From Tardiphaga sp. vice304 (GTDB taxonomy: Bacteria > Pseudomonadota > Alphaproteobacteria > Rhizobiales > Xanthobacteraceae): 64,000 nt of DNA. The stretch covers positions 4,142,001 through 4,206,000 of the forward strand of contig NZ_CP041402.1 in assembly GCF_007018905.1 (NCBI RefSeq), written 5' to 3'. Below, in pieces: positions 34,656-46,762 of the stretch. The notes beneath the pieces are model-generated. The model was not told the origin of the DNA. It searched no databases and worked only from the letters and a program-made list of their open reading frames with translations. Both the position numbers and the translations under genes were made by a program. Within the stretch, counting starts at the first letter, position 1; every line of letters begins with the position of its first letter.

Positions 34656-35522
34656 TCACCGTGCACTGGTGCGGCCGAACAGGCCGTTCGGGCGCCAGAT
34701 CAGGATCACGATCATCATGGTGTAGATCACGAAGGCGCCGAGCTTCGGCACGTAGTATTTGCCGGCAACGTCGCCGATGCCCAGCAGCAGCGAGGCCAAG
34801 AACGGCCCGGTGATGCTGGAAGAGCCGCCGACGGTGACGACGATCAGGAAGTAGATCATGAATTTCAGCGGGAAGTACGGATCGAGGCCGAGGATCTCGG
34901 CGCCGAGCGCGCCGCCCATGCCGGCAAGGCCGCAGCCGAACGCAAAGGTCAGCGCAAACACCTGCGGCACGTTGATGCCGAGGCCCGAGGCCGCGCGCGG
35001 ATCATCCACCGCGGCGCGCAAGCGGCTGCCGAACCGGGTCTTTGACAGGATCATCTGCAAGGCGATCGTCAGCAAACCGCAGATCACGATGATCATGAGC
35101 CGGTAGCGGCCGACATTGAGGCCGAAAATGTCGATCTGGCCCTGCAGATAGGCCGGCAACTGGATGAAGACCTGCGACGATCCCATGAAATAGTCGCAGG
35201 CCGTCACCGACATGAAAACGAGACCAATGGTGAACAGCACCTGGTCGAGGTGGCTGCGGGCGTAGAGATGCCGGTACAGCGTCCGCTCCGCGACCGCGCC
35301 GATCGCAGCACTGGCGAGGAAGGCGATCGGAAGTGCTGCGAAGAACGGCAGGCCGGAGCGGTTGACCAGCACCGCGCAGACGTAACCACCGACCATCGCA
35401 AAGGCGCCATGCGCCAGATTGACGAAATTCATCAGCCCCAGCGTCACCGCCAGGCCGCAGGCCAGCACGAACAGCAGCATGCCATAGGCGACGCCGTCGA
35501 ACAGGATGGTGAGAAGAGTCAT
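34656..35522 (-). CDS. livH: Branched-chain-type ABC permease LivH (system 1)
   Basis: The 288-aa polytopic protein carries the LivH motif LGLMNFVNLAHGAFAMVGGY near residue 30, the GSRLRAAVDDPRAASGLGI coupling loop and the closing WRPNGLFGR. It begins the permease part of the operon. A 222-nt spacer with a palindromic repeat separates it from the binding-protein gene upstream, an arrangement that can tune the relative expression of binding protein and permease. Confidence 0.93.
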   Translation of the reverse strand: MTLLTILFDGVAYGMLLFVLACGLAVTLGLMNFVNLAHGAFAMVGGYVCAVLVNRSGLPFFAALPIAFLASAAIGAVAERTLYRHLYARSHLDQVLFTIGLVFMSVTACDYFMGSSQVFIQLPAYLQGQIDIFGLNVGRYRLMIIVICGLLTIALQMILSKTRFGSRLRAAVDDPRAASGLGINVPQVFALTFAFGCGLAGMGGALGAEILGLDPYFPLKFMIYFLIVVTVGGSSSITGPFLASLLLGIGDVAGKYYVPKLGAFVIYTMMIVILIWRPNGLFGRTSAR

Positions 35523-35542
35523 GTAGTCGGAGCGCTTTCTTT

Positions 35543-35720
35543 CTTAACCCTCCCCCTTGCGGGGAGAGTGGCGCGTTTGAGAGCGGAGCGAACAAACGTG
35601 ACGGGTGGGGGTGCCACAAATTCCGGAGCCCGTGGCTACCCCCACCCCGGCCTCCACTCCCGACGATGCTGTCGCATCGTCACTCGTTCGGCCGACCCTC
35701 CCCACAAGGGGGAGGGGGCC
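35543..35720. repeat. Palindromic intergenic repeat (RIME-like)
   Basis: Outer arms CCCTCCCCCTTGCGGGGAG and CTCCCCACAAGGGGGAGGG enclose inner arms GGGTGGGGGTGCCAC and GTGGCTACCCCCACCCC. It sits inside the transporter operon, between the binding-protein and livH genes, and is the same family as the elements at 50486 and 54018. Confidence 0.8.
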
Positions 35721-35744
35721 ATCATCAGCGTCGCTTAACTATAC

Positions 35745-36917
35745 TTACTTCTTCGTCTTGCCGGCGTCCTTGACGGCCTCGAAGGTCGCGAACTCCACGT
35801 TGTACAATTCGCCGTCCACCTTTTTGACCTCGCGGACATAGACATTCTGCACGATGTCGCGGGTCTCCGGATCGATCGAGATCGGGCCGCGCGGGCTCTC
35901 CCAGGCCATGCCCTTCATCGCCGCGATCAGCGAATCGCCGTCGGCCTTGCCGCCGGTCTTCTTCAGCGCTTCGTAGATCAGGTGAATGCCATCATAGCCG
36001 CCGACAGCCATGAAGCCCGGGCGGGTGCCATAGGCCTTCTTGTAGGCGGCGACAAATTCCTTGTTCATCGGCGACGGATGCGCCGCGGAATAAATGTGTG
36101 CGGTAACGGCGCCGAGGGCTGCGTCGCCCATGCCATTGAGCAAATCGTCGTCCATCACGTCGCCCGGCCCGATCACCTTGATGCCGGACTTGTCGAGGCC
36201 GCGCTCGGCATATTGCTTCATGAAGTTGCCGCCCTGCCCGGCCGGTACGAACACGAACACCGCGTCCGGCTTGGAATCCTTCATGCGCTGCAGGAACGGC
36301 GCAAAATCCGGGTTGGCGAGCGGCACCTTGACCTCTTCGACGATCTGGCCGCCGCCGGCGGTGAAGTGTTCGCGGAAGAAGGCCAGCGCGTCATTGCCAG
36401 GCGCGTAGTCCGAGGTCAGCGTGGCGACCTTCTTGATGCCGTTCTTGGCGGCCCAGTCGCCGATGATCGTCGAGGACTGCGCCAGCGTGAACGAGGTGCG
36501 CGCAATATAGGGCGAGCGCTCGGTGATGATCGAGGTGCCGGCGGCCATCACGATCTGCGGGACCTTCGCCTGGGTCGCCAGCGGTGCTGCGGCGAGCGCG
36601 GAGGGCGTCACGCCGAAGCCGGCGATGACATTGACCTTCTCGTTGACAATCAATTCCTGCGCCATCCGCTTGGTGTTGTCGGGCAGCGTCGCGTCGTCGC
36701 GGAGAATGATCTCGATCTTCTTGCCGGCGACGGTGTCGCCGTTCTTCTGCATGTAAAGTTTGATCGCATTGTTGATCTGCTGGCCGGTTGAGGCCTGGCC
36801 GCCGGTCATCGGCACGATCAGGCCGATCTTGACGGTCTCCTGCGCCTGCGCCGCCGTCGCCGCCCCAAGCACGATGCCGGCCACCGCCGACAGCATCATC
36901 TTGCTCATCCTGGACAT
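35745..36917 (-). CDS. Periplasmic substrate-binding protein of branched-chain-type transporter (system 1)
   Basis: The 390-aa product has a Sec signal (MMLSAVAGIVLGAATAAQAQ), then mature ETVKIGLIVPMTGGQASTGQ, and is a type I periplasmic binding protein. Inner landmarks are NVIAGFGVTPSALAAAPLAT and AVGGYDGIHLIYEALKKTGG. The ligand is not readable; members bind branched-chain amino acids, amides, urea or aromatic acids. The ATG at 36917 follows GGGGAGAG. It heads the minus-strand operon that ends with the MetE-core gene. Confidence 0.92.
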   Translation of the reverse strand: MSRMSKMMLSAVAGIVLGAATAAQAQETVKIGLIVPMTGGQASTGQQINNAIKLYMQKNGDTVAGKKIEIILRDDATLPDNTKRMAQELIVNEKVNVIAGFGVTPSALAAAPLATQAKVPQIVMAAGTSIITERSPYIARTSFTLAQSSTIIGDWAAKNGIKKVATLTSDYAPGNDALAFFREHFTAGGGQIVEEVKVPLANPDFAPFLQRMKDSKPDAVFVFVPAGQGGNFMKQYAERGLDKSGIKVIGPGDVMDDDLLNGMGDAALGAVTAHIYSAAHPSPMNKEFVAAYKKAYGTRPGFMAVGGYDGIHLIYEALKKTGGKADGDSLIAAMKGMAWESPRGPISIDPETRDIVQNVYVREVKKVDGELYNVEFATFEAVKDAGKTKK

Positions 36918-37398
36918 CTTACTCTCCCCTGGTCGGTCCGGTCGCCGAACCGCGTTTTCCGGTTCTTGCGGCGACCCTCGAAATTCAGTCGTTACATCAT
37001 GACGAAGTATCACGTCTCAGTTGCGCGGGCCGCCGTCAATCGCAACTTTGGGCCTGATCCCGCGGCCAAAAGTATTACTGCAACGTCCCCGGTCGCCCCA
37101 AGCCGGCGTGAAATGTCATTCCGCGCAACAAAACACCAGGTATTTTAGTACCTTGCAAAGGTTTCCGGTATGGTTTCTCCGTTAGCACCGTTCTGCCTGC
37201 GGCCTCCGCCGACGAAGAAAGCTGTCATCGTTCGCAGAGATAGCTAATGCAATCCGGTTATATGAAACAAATGATTGTTTTTGCAGAATACGGCATCTCT
37301 TTGCATATATGCTCCTCCTGTGGCCCGTGCCTCAAGATTAGGCCTGCATCGATTTGCCGAGCTGATACATTCGGCCGGCCCTTATCGTCCGGTGATCC
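36918..37398. other. Intergenic region between the system 1 binding protein and a lipoprotein gene
   Basis: These 481 nt hold the divergent promoter region. I see no gene, sigma-54 site or terminator in them. The part near 37255-37315 is visibly AT-rich (for example TATATGAAACAAATGATTG) and is the likeliest promoter area for the small lipoprotein. Confidence 0.5.
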
Positions 37399-37671
37399 AT
37401 GCCCGTTCCACGCCATGTCGCCGTCCTGGTCGGCATCATCCTGATGAGTCACAGCCTCGCTGGCTGCGGCTCGATCAGTTCATTTGTTGCCGGTGGCATG
37501 GCCGACCTGATTCCGGCCTGGGCCGGCGGCCTGCCGGCCAACGCGCCGCCACGCCCGGGCACGCCGGAATACGACGCCATGATGAAAGAGCGCGAAGAAA
37601 AGCTGGTACTGCCAGCGGCGAAGCCCGGGCCCGACCCGGCCACATCGCCCTCCGCGGAAATGATGCGGTAG
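37399..37671 (+). CDS. Small predicted lipoprotein, function unknown
   Basis: The 90-aa ORF begins MPVPRHVAVLVGIILMSHSL followed by the lipobox LAGC, so a lipid-anchored cysteine at residue 23 is predicted. The mature part is Pro/Ala-rich, with RPGTPEYDAMMKEREEKLVLP giving a charged helix. No domain is recognised. It stands alone between divergent and convergent neighbours, facing the purU gene. Confidence 0.7.
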   Translation: MPVPRHVAVLVGIILMSHSLAGCGSISSFVAGGMADLIPAWAGGLPANAPPRPGTPEYDAMMKEREEKLVLPAAKPGPDPATSPSAEMMR

Positions 37672-37691
37672 ACCGTGCCAACATGCACGGA

Positions 37692-37723
37692 CTTCTCTCG
37701 CCCCGCTTGCGGGGCGAGAGAAG
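37692..37723. terminator. Strong hairpin between the convergent lipoprotein and purU genes
   Basis: A perfect 15-bp stem (37692-37706 with 37709-37723) closes a 2-nt loop. It lies just beyond both stops. There is no T-run on either side, so it may stabilise mRNA ends rather than act as an intrinsic terminator. Confidence 0.55.
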
Positions 37724-37728
37724 CAACC

Positions 37729-38592
37729 TCAGTTCACGAACACAACGGTCTTCTTGCCGTTGAGGATCACGCGGTCCTCGAGGTGATAGCGCATGGCGCG
37801 GGCGAGCACGCGACGCTCGATGTCGCGGCCCTTGCGGACCAGGTCTTCCGGCGTGTCGCGGTGGCTGATGCGTTCGACGTCCTGGTCGATGATCGGGCCT
37901 TCGTCGAGATCGCTGGTGACGTAGTGGCCGGTGGCGCCGATCAGCTTGACGCCGCGCGCATGCGCCTGGTGATAGGGCCGCGCGCCCTTGAAGCCCGGCA
38001 GGAACGAGTGGTGGATGTTGATGCATTTGCCCGATAGCTTGCCGGACATCTCGTCCGACAGGATCTGCATGTAGCGCGCCAGCACCACCAGATCGGTCTG
38101 CGTCGACTGCACCAGTTCCCAGATCGCCAGCTCCTGCTCGCGCTTGGTTTCCTTGGTGATCGGCATGTAGTGGAACGGGATATCTCCGAAATAGAGATTC
38201 TTGTAGGTCTCGCGCGGATGGTTGGAGACGATCGCGGTCGGGATCATGTTGAGCTCGCCAGTGCGCCAGCGGTACAGGATGTCGACCAGGCAATGGTCGG
38301 ACTTCGACACCAGCAGCATCACCCGGCGCCGCGTCTCCTGGTCGCGCATCTGCCAGTCCATCTTGAAGCGTTCGGCGATGGCACCGAAGCCGGTCTGCAG
38401 CGCCGGCAGATCGACATTGACGTCGGCGGCGTTGAACACCACCCGCATGAAGAAATGCCCGGTTTCGACATCGTTGAACTGCTGCGCGTCGAGGATGTTC
38501 TGGCCGTTATGCGCGAGGAAGGTGGAGACCGCGGAGACGATGCCCGGGCGGTCGGGGCAGGACAGGGTCAGGACGAACTGGTGGTGGGGCAT
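37729..38592 (-). CDS. purU: Formyltetrahydrofolate deformylase PurU
   Basis: The 287-aa product hydrolyses 10-formyl-THF to formate and THF, balancing one-carbon pools. Residues 1-85 are an ACT domain ([20 protein letters not shown]). The rest is a formyltransferase fold with [20 protein letters not shown] and [17 protein letters not shown], which carry the catalytic Asn/His/Asp set. The full length matches the family. It is a single minus-strand gene facing the lipoprotein gene. Confidence 0.95.
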   Translation of the reverse strand: MPHHQFVLTLSCPDRPGIVSAVSTFLAHNGQNILDAQQFNDVETGHFFMRVVFNAADVNVDLPALQTGFGAIAERFKMDWQMRDQETRRRVMLLVSKSDHCLVDILYRWRTGELNMIPTAIVSNHPRETYKNLYFGDIPFHYMPITKETKREQELAIWELVQSTQTDLVVLARYMQILSDEMSGKLSGKCINIHHSFLPGFKGARPYHQAHARGVKLIGATGHYVTSDLDEGPIIDQDVERISHRDTPEDLVRKGRDIERRVLARAMRYHLEDRVILNGKKTVVFVN

Positions 38593-38736
38593 AAGGCTGA
38601 TCTGCTCGCAGGAAACCGGTTGATCGAGCCCTGCTCTAGCATCCGCAGCGGTCTTGCGCCAATCACACCTTGCGCCGCAATATGGACGTCATTGCCACCC
38701 TGTTAACGGGCAAAAGGGCAAACGGGAGTGAACGAT

Positions 38737-39579
38737 ATGGCTGACAGGCTCAACGGCTATCGCATCCTGATCCTGGAGACCCGCGAAGAAGCGCAATTTG
38801 CCCGACTGCTCGCCGAACAGGGGGCCGACGTGCTGCAATGCCCGATGTTCACCATCAACGACGTGCCAGATCCAACCCCCGTGGAAGCCTGGATCGGCCG
38901 TGCGATCGCGCGTCCGTTCGAAGATCTGGTGCTGATGACCGGCGAAGGCCTGCGCCGAATCATGACGGTGGTGCGCCGACTCGGCGTCGAGGCGGAATTC
39001 GTCGCCGCGCTGCGCCCGTCGCGCAAATTCACCCGCGGCCCGAAGCCCGGCCGCGCGTTGCGCGAAATCGGGCTGGAACCGGACGCCACCACGCAGACGC
39101 CGACCTCGGAAGGCATCGCCACCATGCTGTCGGGCGTGGACCTGAAGGGCCACCGCCTTGGCCTGCAATTATATCCGGAAAAGGACCACAGCGTCCTGAT
39201 CGGCGCGATCGAAGCCTGCGGCGCCGAGGTCGATACGGTGCTGCCCTATGTCTATGACTCCAAGGCGGCCGAGGCCAACATCCTGTCGGCGATCGACGAA
39301 ATGGCGGCGGGGCGCGTCGATGCCATCGCACTGACCAGTTCGGGCCAGGTCCGCCGCCTGCTCGAGGCCGCCGCCGCACACGGCCGCGATCAGCAATTGC
39401 GCGCAGCGCTGGCCATTACGCCGATTGCGTCGGTAGGCCCGGTGGTGTCGGACGAATTGAAGGCGCACGGACTGCCTACCGACATCTACCCCGCCAACGA
39501 CGCCTTCTTCATGAAGCCGCTGATTTCGGCGATGTCGCTGTCGCTCGCCACATCCGCGCCGCGCGTCCGCGCCGGCTGA
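38737..39579 (+). CDS. Uroporphyrinogen-III synthase family protein (HemD-like)
   Basis: The 280-aa product begins MADRLNGYRILILETREEAQ, with ARLLAEQGADVLQCPMFTI, DLVLMTGEGLRRIM, the mid-chain YVYDSKAAEANI and IALTSSGQVRRLLEAA, then PIASVGPVVSDELKAHGLPT, which is HemD-like throughout. HemD cyclises hydroxymethylbilane to uroporphyrinogen III. A second HemD often exists in these genomes, so this copy may be auxiliary; it is not in a haem cluster here. The ATG at 38737 has GGGAG 8 nt upstream; a GTG at 38728 overlaps that site and is less likely. Confidence 0.82.
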   Translation: MADRLNGYRILILETREEAQFARLLAEQGADVLQCPMFTINDVPDPTPVEAWIGRAIARPFEDLVLMTGEGLRRIMTVVRRLGVEAEFVAALRPSRKFTRGPKPGRALREIGLEPDATTQTPTSEGIATMLSGVDLKGHRLGLQLYPEKDHSVLIGAIEACGAEVDTVLPYVYDSKAAEANILSAIDEMAAGRVDAIALTSSGQVRRLLEAAAAHGRDQQLRAALAITPIASVGPVVSDELKAHGLPTDIYPANDAFFMKPLISAMSLSLATSAPRVRAG

Positions 39580-39606
39580 CTTGACGCCCGCACCGATCCC
39601 GACAAG

Positions 39607-42078
<2,472 letters not shown>

Positions 42079-42294
42079 GCACACTGGCATTCCGGGGCGA
42101 GCGCGCGCCAGCGCGAGCGAACCTCGGTTACTTCGATTGGCGTGACTGAGGATGACGTTGAGCGTTTAACTATTGGACGCTTGCGACTTCCGCGGCGTTA
42201 GACCACAATCCCGACTACAAGACCGGAAGCGGACGGGTAAAAGCCTGGCGCTTCAACAACGGTCACGCGACAAAAACGCTCAGGGAGAGAATGC

Positions 42295-43527
42295 ATGCGC
42301 AGACTTGCGATGATTGCGGCAGTGGCCTTGCCGTTGTTCGGCACCGCGGCGCTGGCCCAGGAAACCGTGAAGATCGGCTATATCGATCCATTGTCCGGCG
42401 GCGGCGCCAGCGTCGGCGAGGTGGGCCTCAAGACCTTTCAGTTTCTCGCCGACGAGTTGAACGCCAAGGGCGGCATTCTCGGCAAGAAGGTCGAGATCGT
42501 GCCGCTCGACAACAAGACCAATCCACAGGAAAGCCTGATCCAGGCGCAAAAGGCGATCGATAGCGGCGTGCGCTACATCACCCAGGGCAACGGCTCCTCG
42601 GTGGCCGGCGCGCTCTCGGACTTCGTCACCAAATTCAACGAGCGCAACCCCGGCAAGGAAGTCCTGTACTTCAACTATGCCGCGGTCGACCCGGTGCTCA
42701 CCAACGAGAAATGCAGCTTCTGGCATTTCCGCTGGGACGCCAATTCCGACATCAAGATGGAAGCGCTGACCAACTACATCAAGACCGTGCCGACGGTGAA
42801 GAACGTCTATCTGATCAACCAGGACTATTCGTTCGGCCAGTCAGTGCGCACCCAAGCCCGCGCCATGCTCGGCACCAAGCGCCCCGACGTCAAGATCGTC
42901 GGCGACGAACTGCATCCGCTGCTCAAGATCACCGACTTCGCGCCCTATATCGCCAAGATCAAGGCGTCGGGCGCCGACAGCGTCATCACCGGCAATTGGG
43001 GGCAGGATTTTGCGCTGTTGCTGAAGGCCGCGGCCGACGCCGGCCTGAAAGTGAGCTGGTTCACCTATTATGCTGGCGGCACCGGCGGCCCCACCGCCGT
43101 CAAGCAGGCGGCCCTCAACCATCAGGTCTTCCAGGTCGCCGAAGGCATTCCGAACCTCGGCTACGCCTCGGCCGATACGTTCGAAAAGGCGTTGCGCGCC
43201 AAATATGATTTCAGCCTGTTCTATCCGCGCGCCGTCAACGAGATGCGGATGTTCGCCGCGGCCGCCGAGAAGGCCAAGTCGCTCGATCCGGCGAAGGTCG
43301 CCGCCGCCCTCGAGGGCATGGAGTGGGACGTCTACAACGGCGGCAAGGGCATGATGCGCAAGGACGATCATCAGTTCTTCCAGCCGATGTACATCGCCTC
43401 GTTCGGCGAGCGCACCGACAAGGAGCCGTTCGACGAAGAGAAGACCGGCTGGGGCTGGAAGCTGGCAGCCAAGATCGAAACGGCCCAGACCATGCTCCCG
43501 ACCACCTGCAAGATGGACCGGCCGTAA
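42295..43527 (+). CDS. Periplasmic substrate-binding protein of branched-chain-type transporter (system 2)
   Basis: The 410-aa product has a Sec signal (MRRLAMIAAVALPLFGTAALA), then QETVKIGYIDPLSGGGASVG, as in type I binding proteins. LINQDYSFGQSVRTQARAM, VITGNWGQDFALLLKAAADA and YYAGGTGGPTAV are inner landmarks. Two cysteines (NEKCSFWHF and TTCKMDRP) could form a disulfide. The ATG at 42295 follows AGGGAGAGA. It heads system 2, separated from its permease gene by a palindromic repeat. Ligand unknown. Confidence 0.92.
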   Translation: MRRLAMIAAVALPLFGTAALAQETVKIGYIDPLSGGGASVGEVGLKTFQFLADELNAKGGILGKKVEIVPLDNKTNPQESLIQAQKAIDSGVRYITQGNGSSVAGALSDFVTKFNERNPGKEVLYFNYAAVDPVLTNEKCSFWHFRWDANSDIKMEALTNYIKTVPTVKNVYLINQDYSFGQSVRTQARAMLGTKRPDVKIVGDELHPLLKITDFAPYIAKIKASGADSVITGNWGQDFALLLKAAADAGLKVSWFTYYAGGTGGPTAVKQAALNHQVFQVAEGIPNLGYASADTFEKALRAKYDFSLFYPRAVNEMRMFAAAAEKAKSLDPAKVAAALEGMEWDVYNGGKGMMRKDDHQFFQPMYIASFGERTDKEPFDEEKTGWGWKLAAKIETAQTMLPTTCKMDRP

Positions 43528-43591
43528 GTCGCGGGAAGCGTAGGGTGGGCACAGCGATGCGTGCCCGCCCTACGACCACGACGACCGTCAC

Positions 43592-43715
43592 GGCCGTCAT
43601 TGCGAGGAGCCCTTGCGACGAAGCAATACAGTCTTCGCTTTCGGCCTTCTGGATTGTCGCGTCGCTTGGCTAACGGGAAAGCCTTTTGGTCTTCCCTGAC
43701 CTCGCAATGACGGCC
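43592..43715. repeat. Inverted repeat element (ATTGCGAG type)
   Basis: A 15-nt arm at 43592-43606 (GGCCGTCATTGCGAG) is perfectly complementary to 43701-43715. The ~95-nt interior is not coding. It sits between the binding-protein and livH genes of system 2. Confidence 0.85.
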
Positions 43716-43755
43716 GAGGGTATCTCGCGCTCACTCAATGGCTTGAGAGAAATCC

Positions 43756-44703
43756 GTGCTTGAACTGATCGTCATCTCCACTCTGAACGGCGTGCTGTTT
43801 GGCATGCTGCTGTTCCTGATGGCTAGCGGGTTGACCGTGATCTTCAGCATGCTCGGCGTGCTGAACTTCGCCCATGCCAGCTTCTACATGCTCGGCGCGT
43901 TCTTCGGCTTTCAGATCAGCCGCTGGTTCGGCTTCTGGCCGGCGCTGCTGCTCGCGCCCCTGCTGGCCGGCGTGATCGGCGCCGGCGTTGAACGGTTCGG
44001 GCTGCGCCGCGTCCACAAGAACGGCCATGTCGCCGAACTCCTGTTTACCTTCGGCCTGGCTTTCGCCATCGAAGAAATCGTGCAGATCATCTGGGGCAAG
44101 AGCCCGGTCGATTTCCGCGTCCCGCCGCTGCTGGATTTTCCGGCGTTCACGATCTTCTCCACCAACTATCCCGCCTTCAAGATGTTCATGCTGGCCGTGT
44201 CGATCGTGATCTTCATAGGCCTCCTGGTCGCGCTGAAGAAAACCCGGATCGGGCTGATCGTGCAGGCGGCGCTGACGCATCCGCACATGGTCGGTCACCT
44301 CGGCCATAATGTCGGGCGCATCTTCATGCTGGTGTTCGGCGTCGGCACCGCGCTCGCCGCCGTTGCCGGCGTGATCGCCGGCCCAGCGCTGGTGACGCAG
44401 TCGAACATGGCAGGCTTGCTCGGGCCGATCCTGTTCGTCGTAGTCGTCGTCGGCGGTCTCGGCTCGCTGCCCGGCGCCTTTGCGGCGTCGTTGCTGATCG
44501 GGCTGGTGCAGACCTTCGCCGTCTCCATGAACGGTTCGCTGGCCGGCGCCTTCGGGCCGCTCAGCCCGGATTATGCCGCCACCTGGCTGTCGGACATCTG
44601 GAGCGTCACCATCGCCCAGATCGCGCCGATCATGCCCTATCTGCTGCTGGTGCTGATCCTGATCTTCCGACCGATGGGCCTGCTGGGGACACGCGAAACA
44701 TGA
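43756..44703 (+). CDS. livH: Branched-chain-type ABC permease LivH (system 2)
   Basis: The 315-aa product starts at GTG, preceded by GAGAGAA. It has about eight hydrophobic helices with FSMLGVLNFAHASFYMLGAF near residue 35 as the LivH motif, and ends LILIFRPMGLLGTRET. The coupling loop carries HPHMVGHLGHNVGR in place of the more usual D-R-x-x-A-x-x-x-G-I. The stop overlaps the livM start as ATGA. Confidence 0.92.
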   Translation: MLELIVISTLNGVLFGMLLFLMASGLTVIFSMLGVLNFAHASFYMLGAFFGFQISRWFGFWPALLLAPLLAGVIGAGVERFGLRRVHKNGHVAELLFTFGLAFAIEEIVQIIWGKSPVDFRVPPLLDFPAFTIFSTNYPAFKMFMLAVSIVIFIGLLVALKKTRIGLIVQAALTHPHMVGHLGHNVGRIFMLVFGVGTALAAVAGVIAGPALVTQSNMAGLLGPILFVVVVVGGLGSLPGAFAASLLIGLVQTFAVSMNGSLAGAFGPLSPDYAATWLSDIWSVTIAQIAPIMPYLLLVLILIFRPMGLLGTRET

Positions 44704-46001
44704 GCGACCTCGCCTCCACCATCGCCCCGCCGCAGCCGGTGGCGGCCGACCGGCTAAAATTCTACGGCCTCTGGATCGCCGTCATCGTGGCGCTGCTCGT
44801 GCTGCCGAGGCTGTTCTCCTCCGGCGGCTCGCTGACCACGTTCAGCCTAATCGGCATCTCGATCATCTTTGCGTTGTCCTACAACATCCTGCTCGGCCAG
44901 ACCGGGATGCTGTCGTTCGGCCACGCCGTCTATTACGGCCTCGGCGGCTTTCTCGCGATCCACGCCATCAACATCGTCGCCCGCAACAAGCTGGCGATCC
45001 CGCTGCCGCTGATCCCCTTGATCGGCGGCCTTACCGGCCTGTTGTTCGCGGCCCTGCTCGGCTGGGTCTCGACCAAGCGATCGGGCACGGCGTTTGCGAT
45101 GATCTCGCTCGGCCTCGCCGAACTGGTGGCGTCCTCGGCGCTGATCCTGCGCACCTTCTTCGGCGGCGAGGCCGGCGTCTCCGCCAACCGCACCAAAGTG
45201 TACCGCTTGTTCGACTGGAGCTTCGGGCCGCAGATCCAGATCTATTATCTGGTCGCGGCCTGGACGCTGCTGGCGATCATCGCGATGTACGCGCTGACCC
45301 GCACGCCGCTCGGCCGGATGTGCAACGCCGTGCGCGACAATCCGGAGCGCGTGCAGTTCGTCGGCTACGATCCGCACATGATCCGCTACCTCGCCTTCTG
45401 CTTCTCCGGCTTCTTCGCCGGCATTGCCGGCGCGCTGGCCGCGATCAATTTCGAGATCGCCAATTCCGCCTATCTCGGCGCCGTGCAATCCGGCACCGTT
45501 CTTTTCGCCACCTATATCGGCGGCATCGGCTTCTTCATCGGGCCGATCGTCGGCGCGATTTTCGTGACGCTGCTGTCGCTGGGCCTCAGCGATCTCACGC
45601 CGGTGTGGCAGCTTTATTTCGGCCTGATCTTCATCGCGGTGGTGGTGTTCGCGCCCGGCGGCATCACCGGCCTTCTGATGATGCACCGGCCGCTGATCCG
45701 GGGCGGCACGCTGGCGCGGGTGCTGCCGAGCTACGCGATCGCCTTCGTGCCGACGCTGGCCATGGTGGTCGGCCTGATGATGGTGATCGAAACTGTCGTT
45801 CACTACAGCGTCAGCCATGGCGACAGCCCGAACATCCGCGCCTTCGGCATCAGCTTCAACGCGGCAAGCCCTGTCACCTGGGCCCTTGCCGCCGCCCTGA
45901 TCCTCGGCGGGTTTTACCTCGCCCGGATCAGCTGGGCGCGCGTCGCACTAGCCTGGGACGACGCCTTGACACAGGCCCGCGGCAAGGGGATTGCGGCATG
46001 A
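44700..46001 (+). CDS. livM: Branched-chain-type ABC permease LivM (system 2)
   Basis: The 433-aa permease has the motif YNILLGQTGMLSFGHAVYYG and the coupling loop MCNAVRDNPERVQFVGYDP. It is about 90 residues longer than the LivM of systems 1 and 3, because after the usual end (LMMHRPLIRGG) there are two more hydrophobic segments, LPSYAIAFVPTLAMVVGLMM and WALAAALILGGFYLA. The start and stop overlap livH and livG as ATGA, so all four genes downstream of the repeat are coupled. Confidence 0.9.
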   Translation: MSDLASTIAPPQPVAADRLKFYGLWIAVIVALLVLPRLFSSGGSLTTFSLIGISIIFALSYNILLGQTGMLSFGHAVYYGLGGFLAIHAINIVARNKLAIPLPLIPLIGGLTGLLFAALLGWVSTKRSGTAFAMISLGLAELVASSALILRTFFGGEAGVSANRTKVYRLFDWSFGPQIQIYYLVAAWTLLAIIAMYALTRTPLGRMCNAVRDNPERVQFVGYDPHMIRYLAFCFSGFFAGIAGALAAINFEIANSAYLGAVQSGTVLFATYIGGIGFFIGPIVGAIFVTLLSLGLSDLTPVWQLYFGLIFIAVVVFAPGGITGLLMMHRPLIRGGTLARVLPSYAIAFVPTLAMVVGLMMVIETVVHYSVSHGDSPNIRAFGISFNAASPVTWALAAALILGGFYLARISWARVALAWDDALTQARGKGIAA

Positions 46002-46762
46002 GCCAAGTCTCCAAAAGCATCGTCATCGAACTTCGCGGCATCGAGAAAAGCTTCGGTGTCACCTCCGTGATCCGTAACGTCGCCCTCTCAGTCGCGCAAG
46101 GCGAGCGCCACGCGCTGATCGGGCCGAACGGCGCCGGCAAGTCGACGCTGTTCAACCTGATTTCGGGTTACATGAAACCGACGCTCGGCGAGGTGCGCTT
46201 GCGCGACGAGGTGATCTCCGGCCTGCCGCCGTACCAGATCAACCGCCGCGGCCTGTCGCGCTCGTTCCAAGTGACCAACGTGTTCGCCAATATGAGCGTG
46301 TGGGAAAATCTGCGCTGCGCCGTGCTGTGGGCGACCGGCCAGCGCTACGCGTTCTGGAAGAATATCGACAATCTGCCCGAGGTGCGCGAACGCACCGCGA
46401 AAATCCTGGTGGATATCAATCTCACGGCACGGCGCGACGTGCCGGCCGGGCTTTTGACCTATGCCGAACAGCGCGCGCTAGAGATCGGCATCACCATTGC
46501 GGGTGGCGCCGACGTCATCCTGCTGGACGAGCCGACCGCCGGCATGAGCCATGCCGAGACCGAGCGCGCGGTGACTCTGATCCGCCGCCTCACCGAGGGC
46601 CGCACGCTCTTGATCGTCGAACACGACATGAGCGTGGTGTTCGGCCTCGCCGACCGCATCTCGGTCCTGGTCTACGGCCAGATCATCGCGTCGGGCACGC
46701 CGGAGGAAATCCGCGGCGATCCGAAAGTGCGCGAAGCCTATCTCGGCGAGGAAGTCGTATGA
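45998..46762 (+). CDS. livG: Branched-chain-type ABC transporter ATPase LivG (system 2)
   Basis: The 254-aa ATPase has Walker A GPNGAGKSTLF, signature variant LLTYAEQRALEIG, Walker B VILLDEPTAGMS, and the C-terminal REAYLGEE typical of LivG. The start is the ATG at 45998 overlapping the livM stop; longer frames run antiparallel to livM reading. It works with the unusual LivF encoded next. Confidence 0.93.
   Translation: MSQVSKSIVIELRGIEKSFGVTSVIRNVALSVAQGERHALIGPNGAGKSTLFNLISGYMKPTLGEVRLRDEVISGLPPYQINRRGLSRSFQVTNVFANMSVWENLRCAVLWATGQRYAFWKNIDNLPEVRERTAKILVDINLTARRDVPAGLLTYAEQRALEIGITIAGGADVILLDEPTAGMSHAETERAVTLIRRLTEGRTLLIVEHDMSVVFGLADRISVLVYGQIIASGTPEEIRGDPKVREAYLGEEVV

Noticed and set aside
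43592..43715. Inverted repeats considered as CRISPR or attachment sites
   Set aside because: There are single pairs with no regular spacers, and no integrase or cas gene is nearby.
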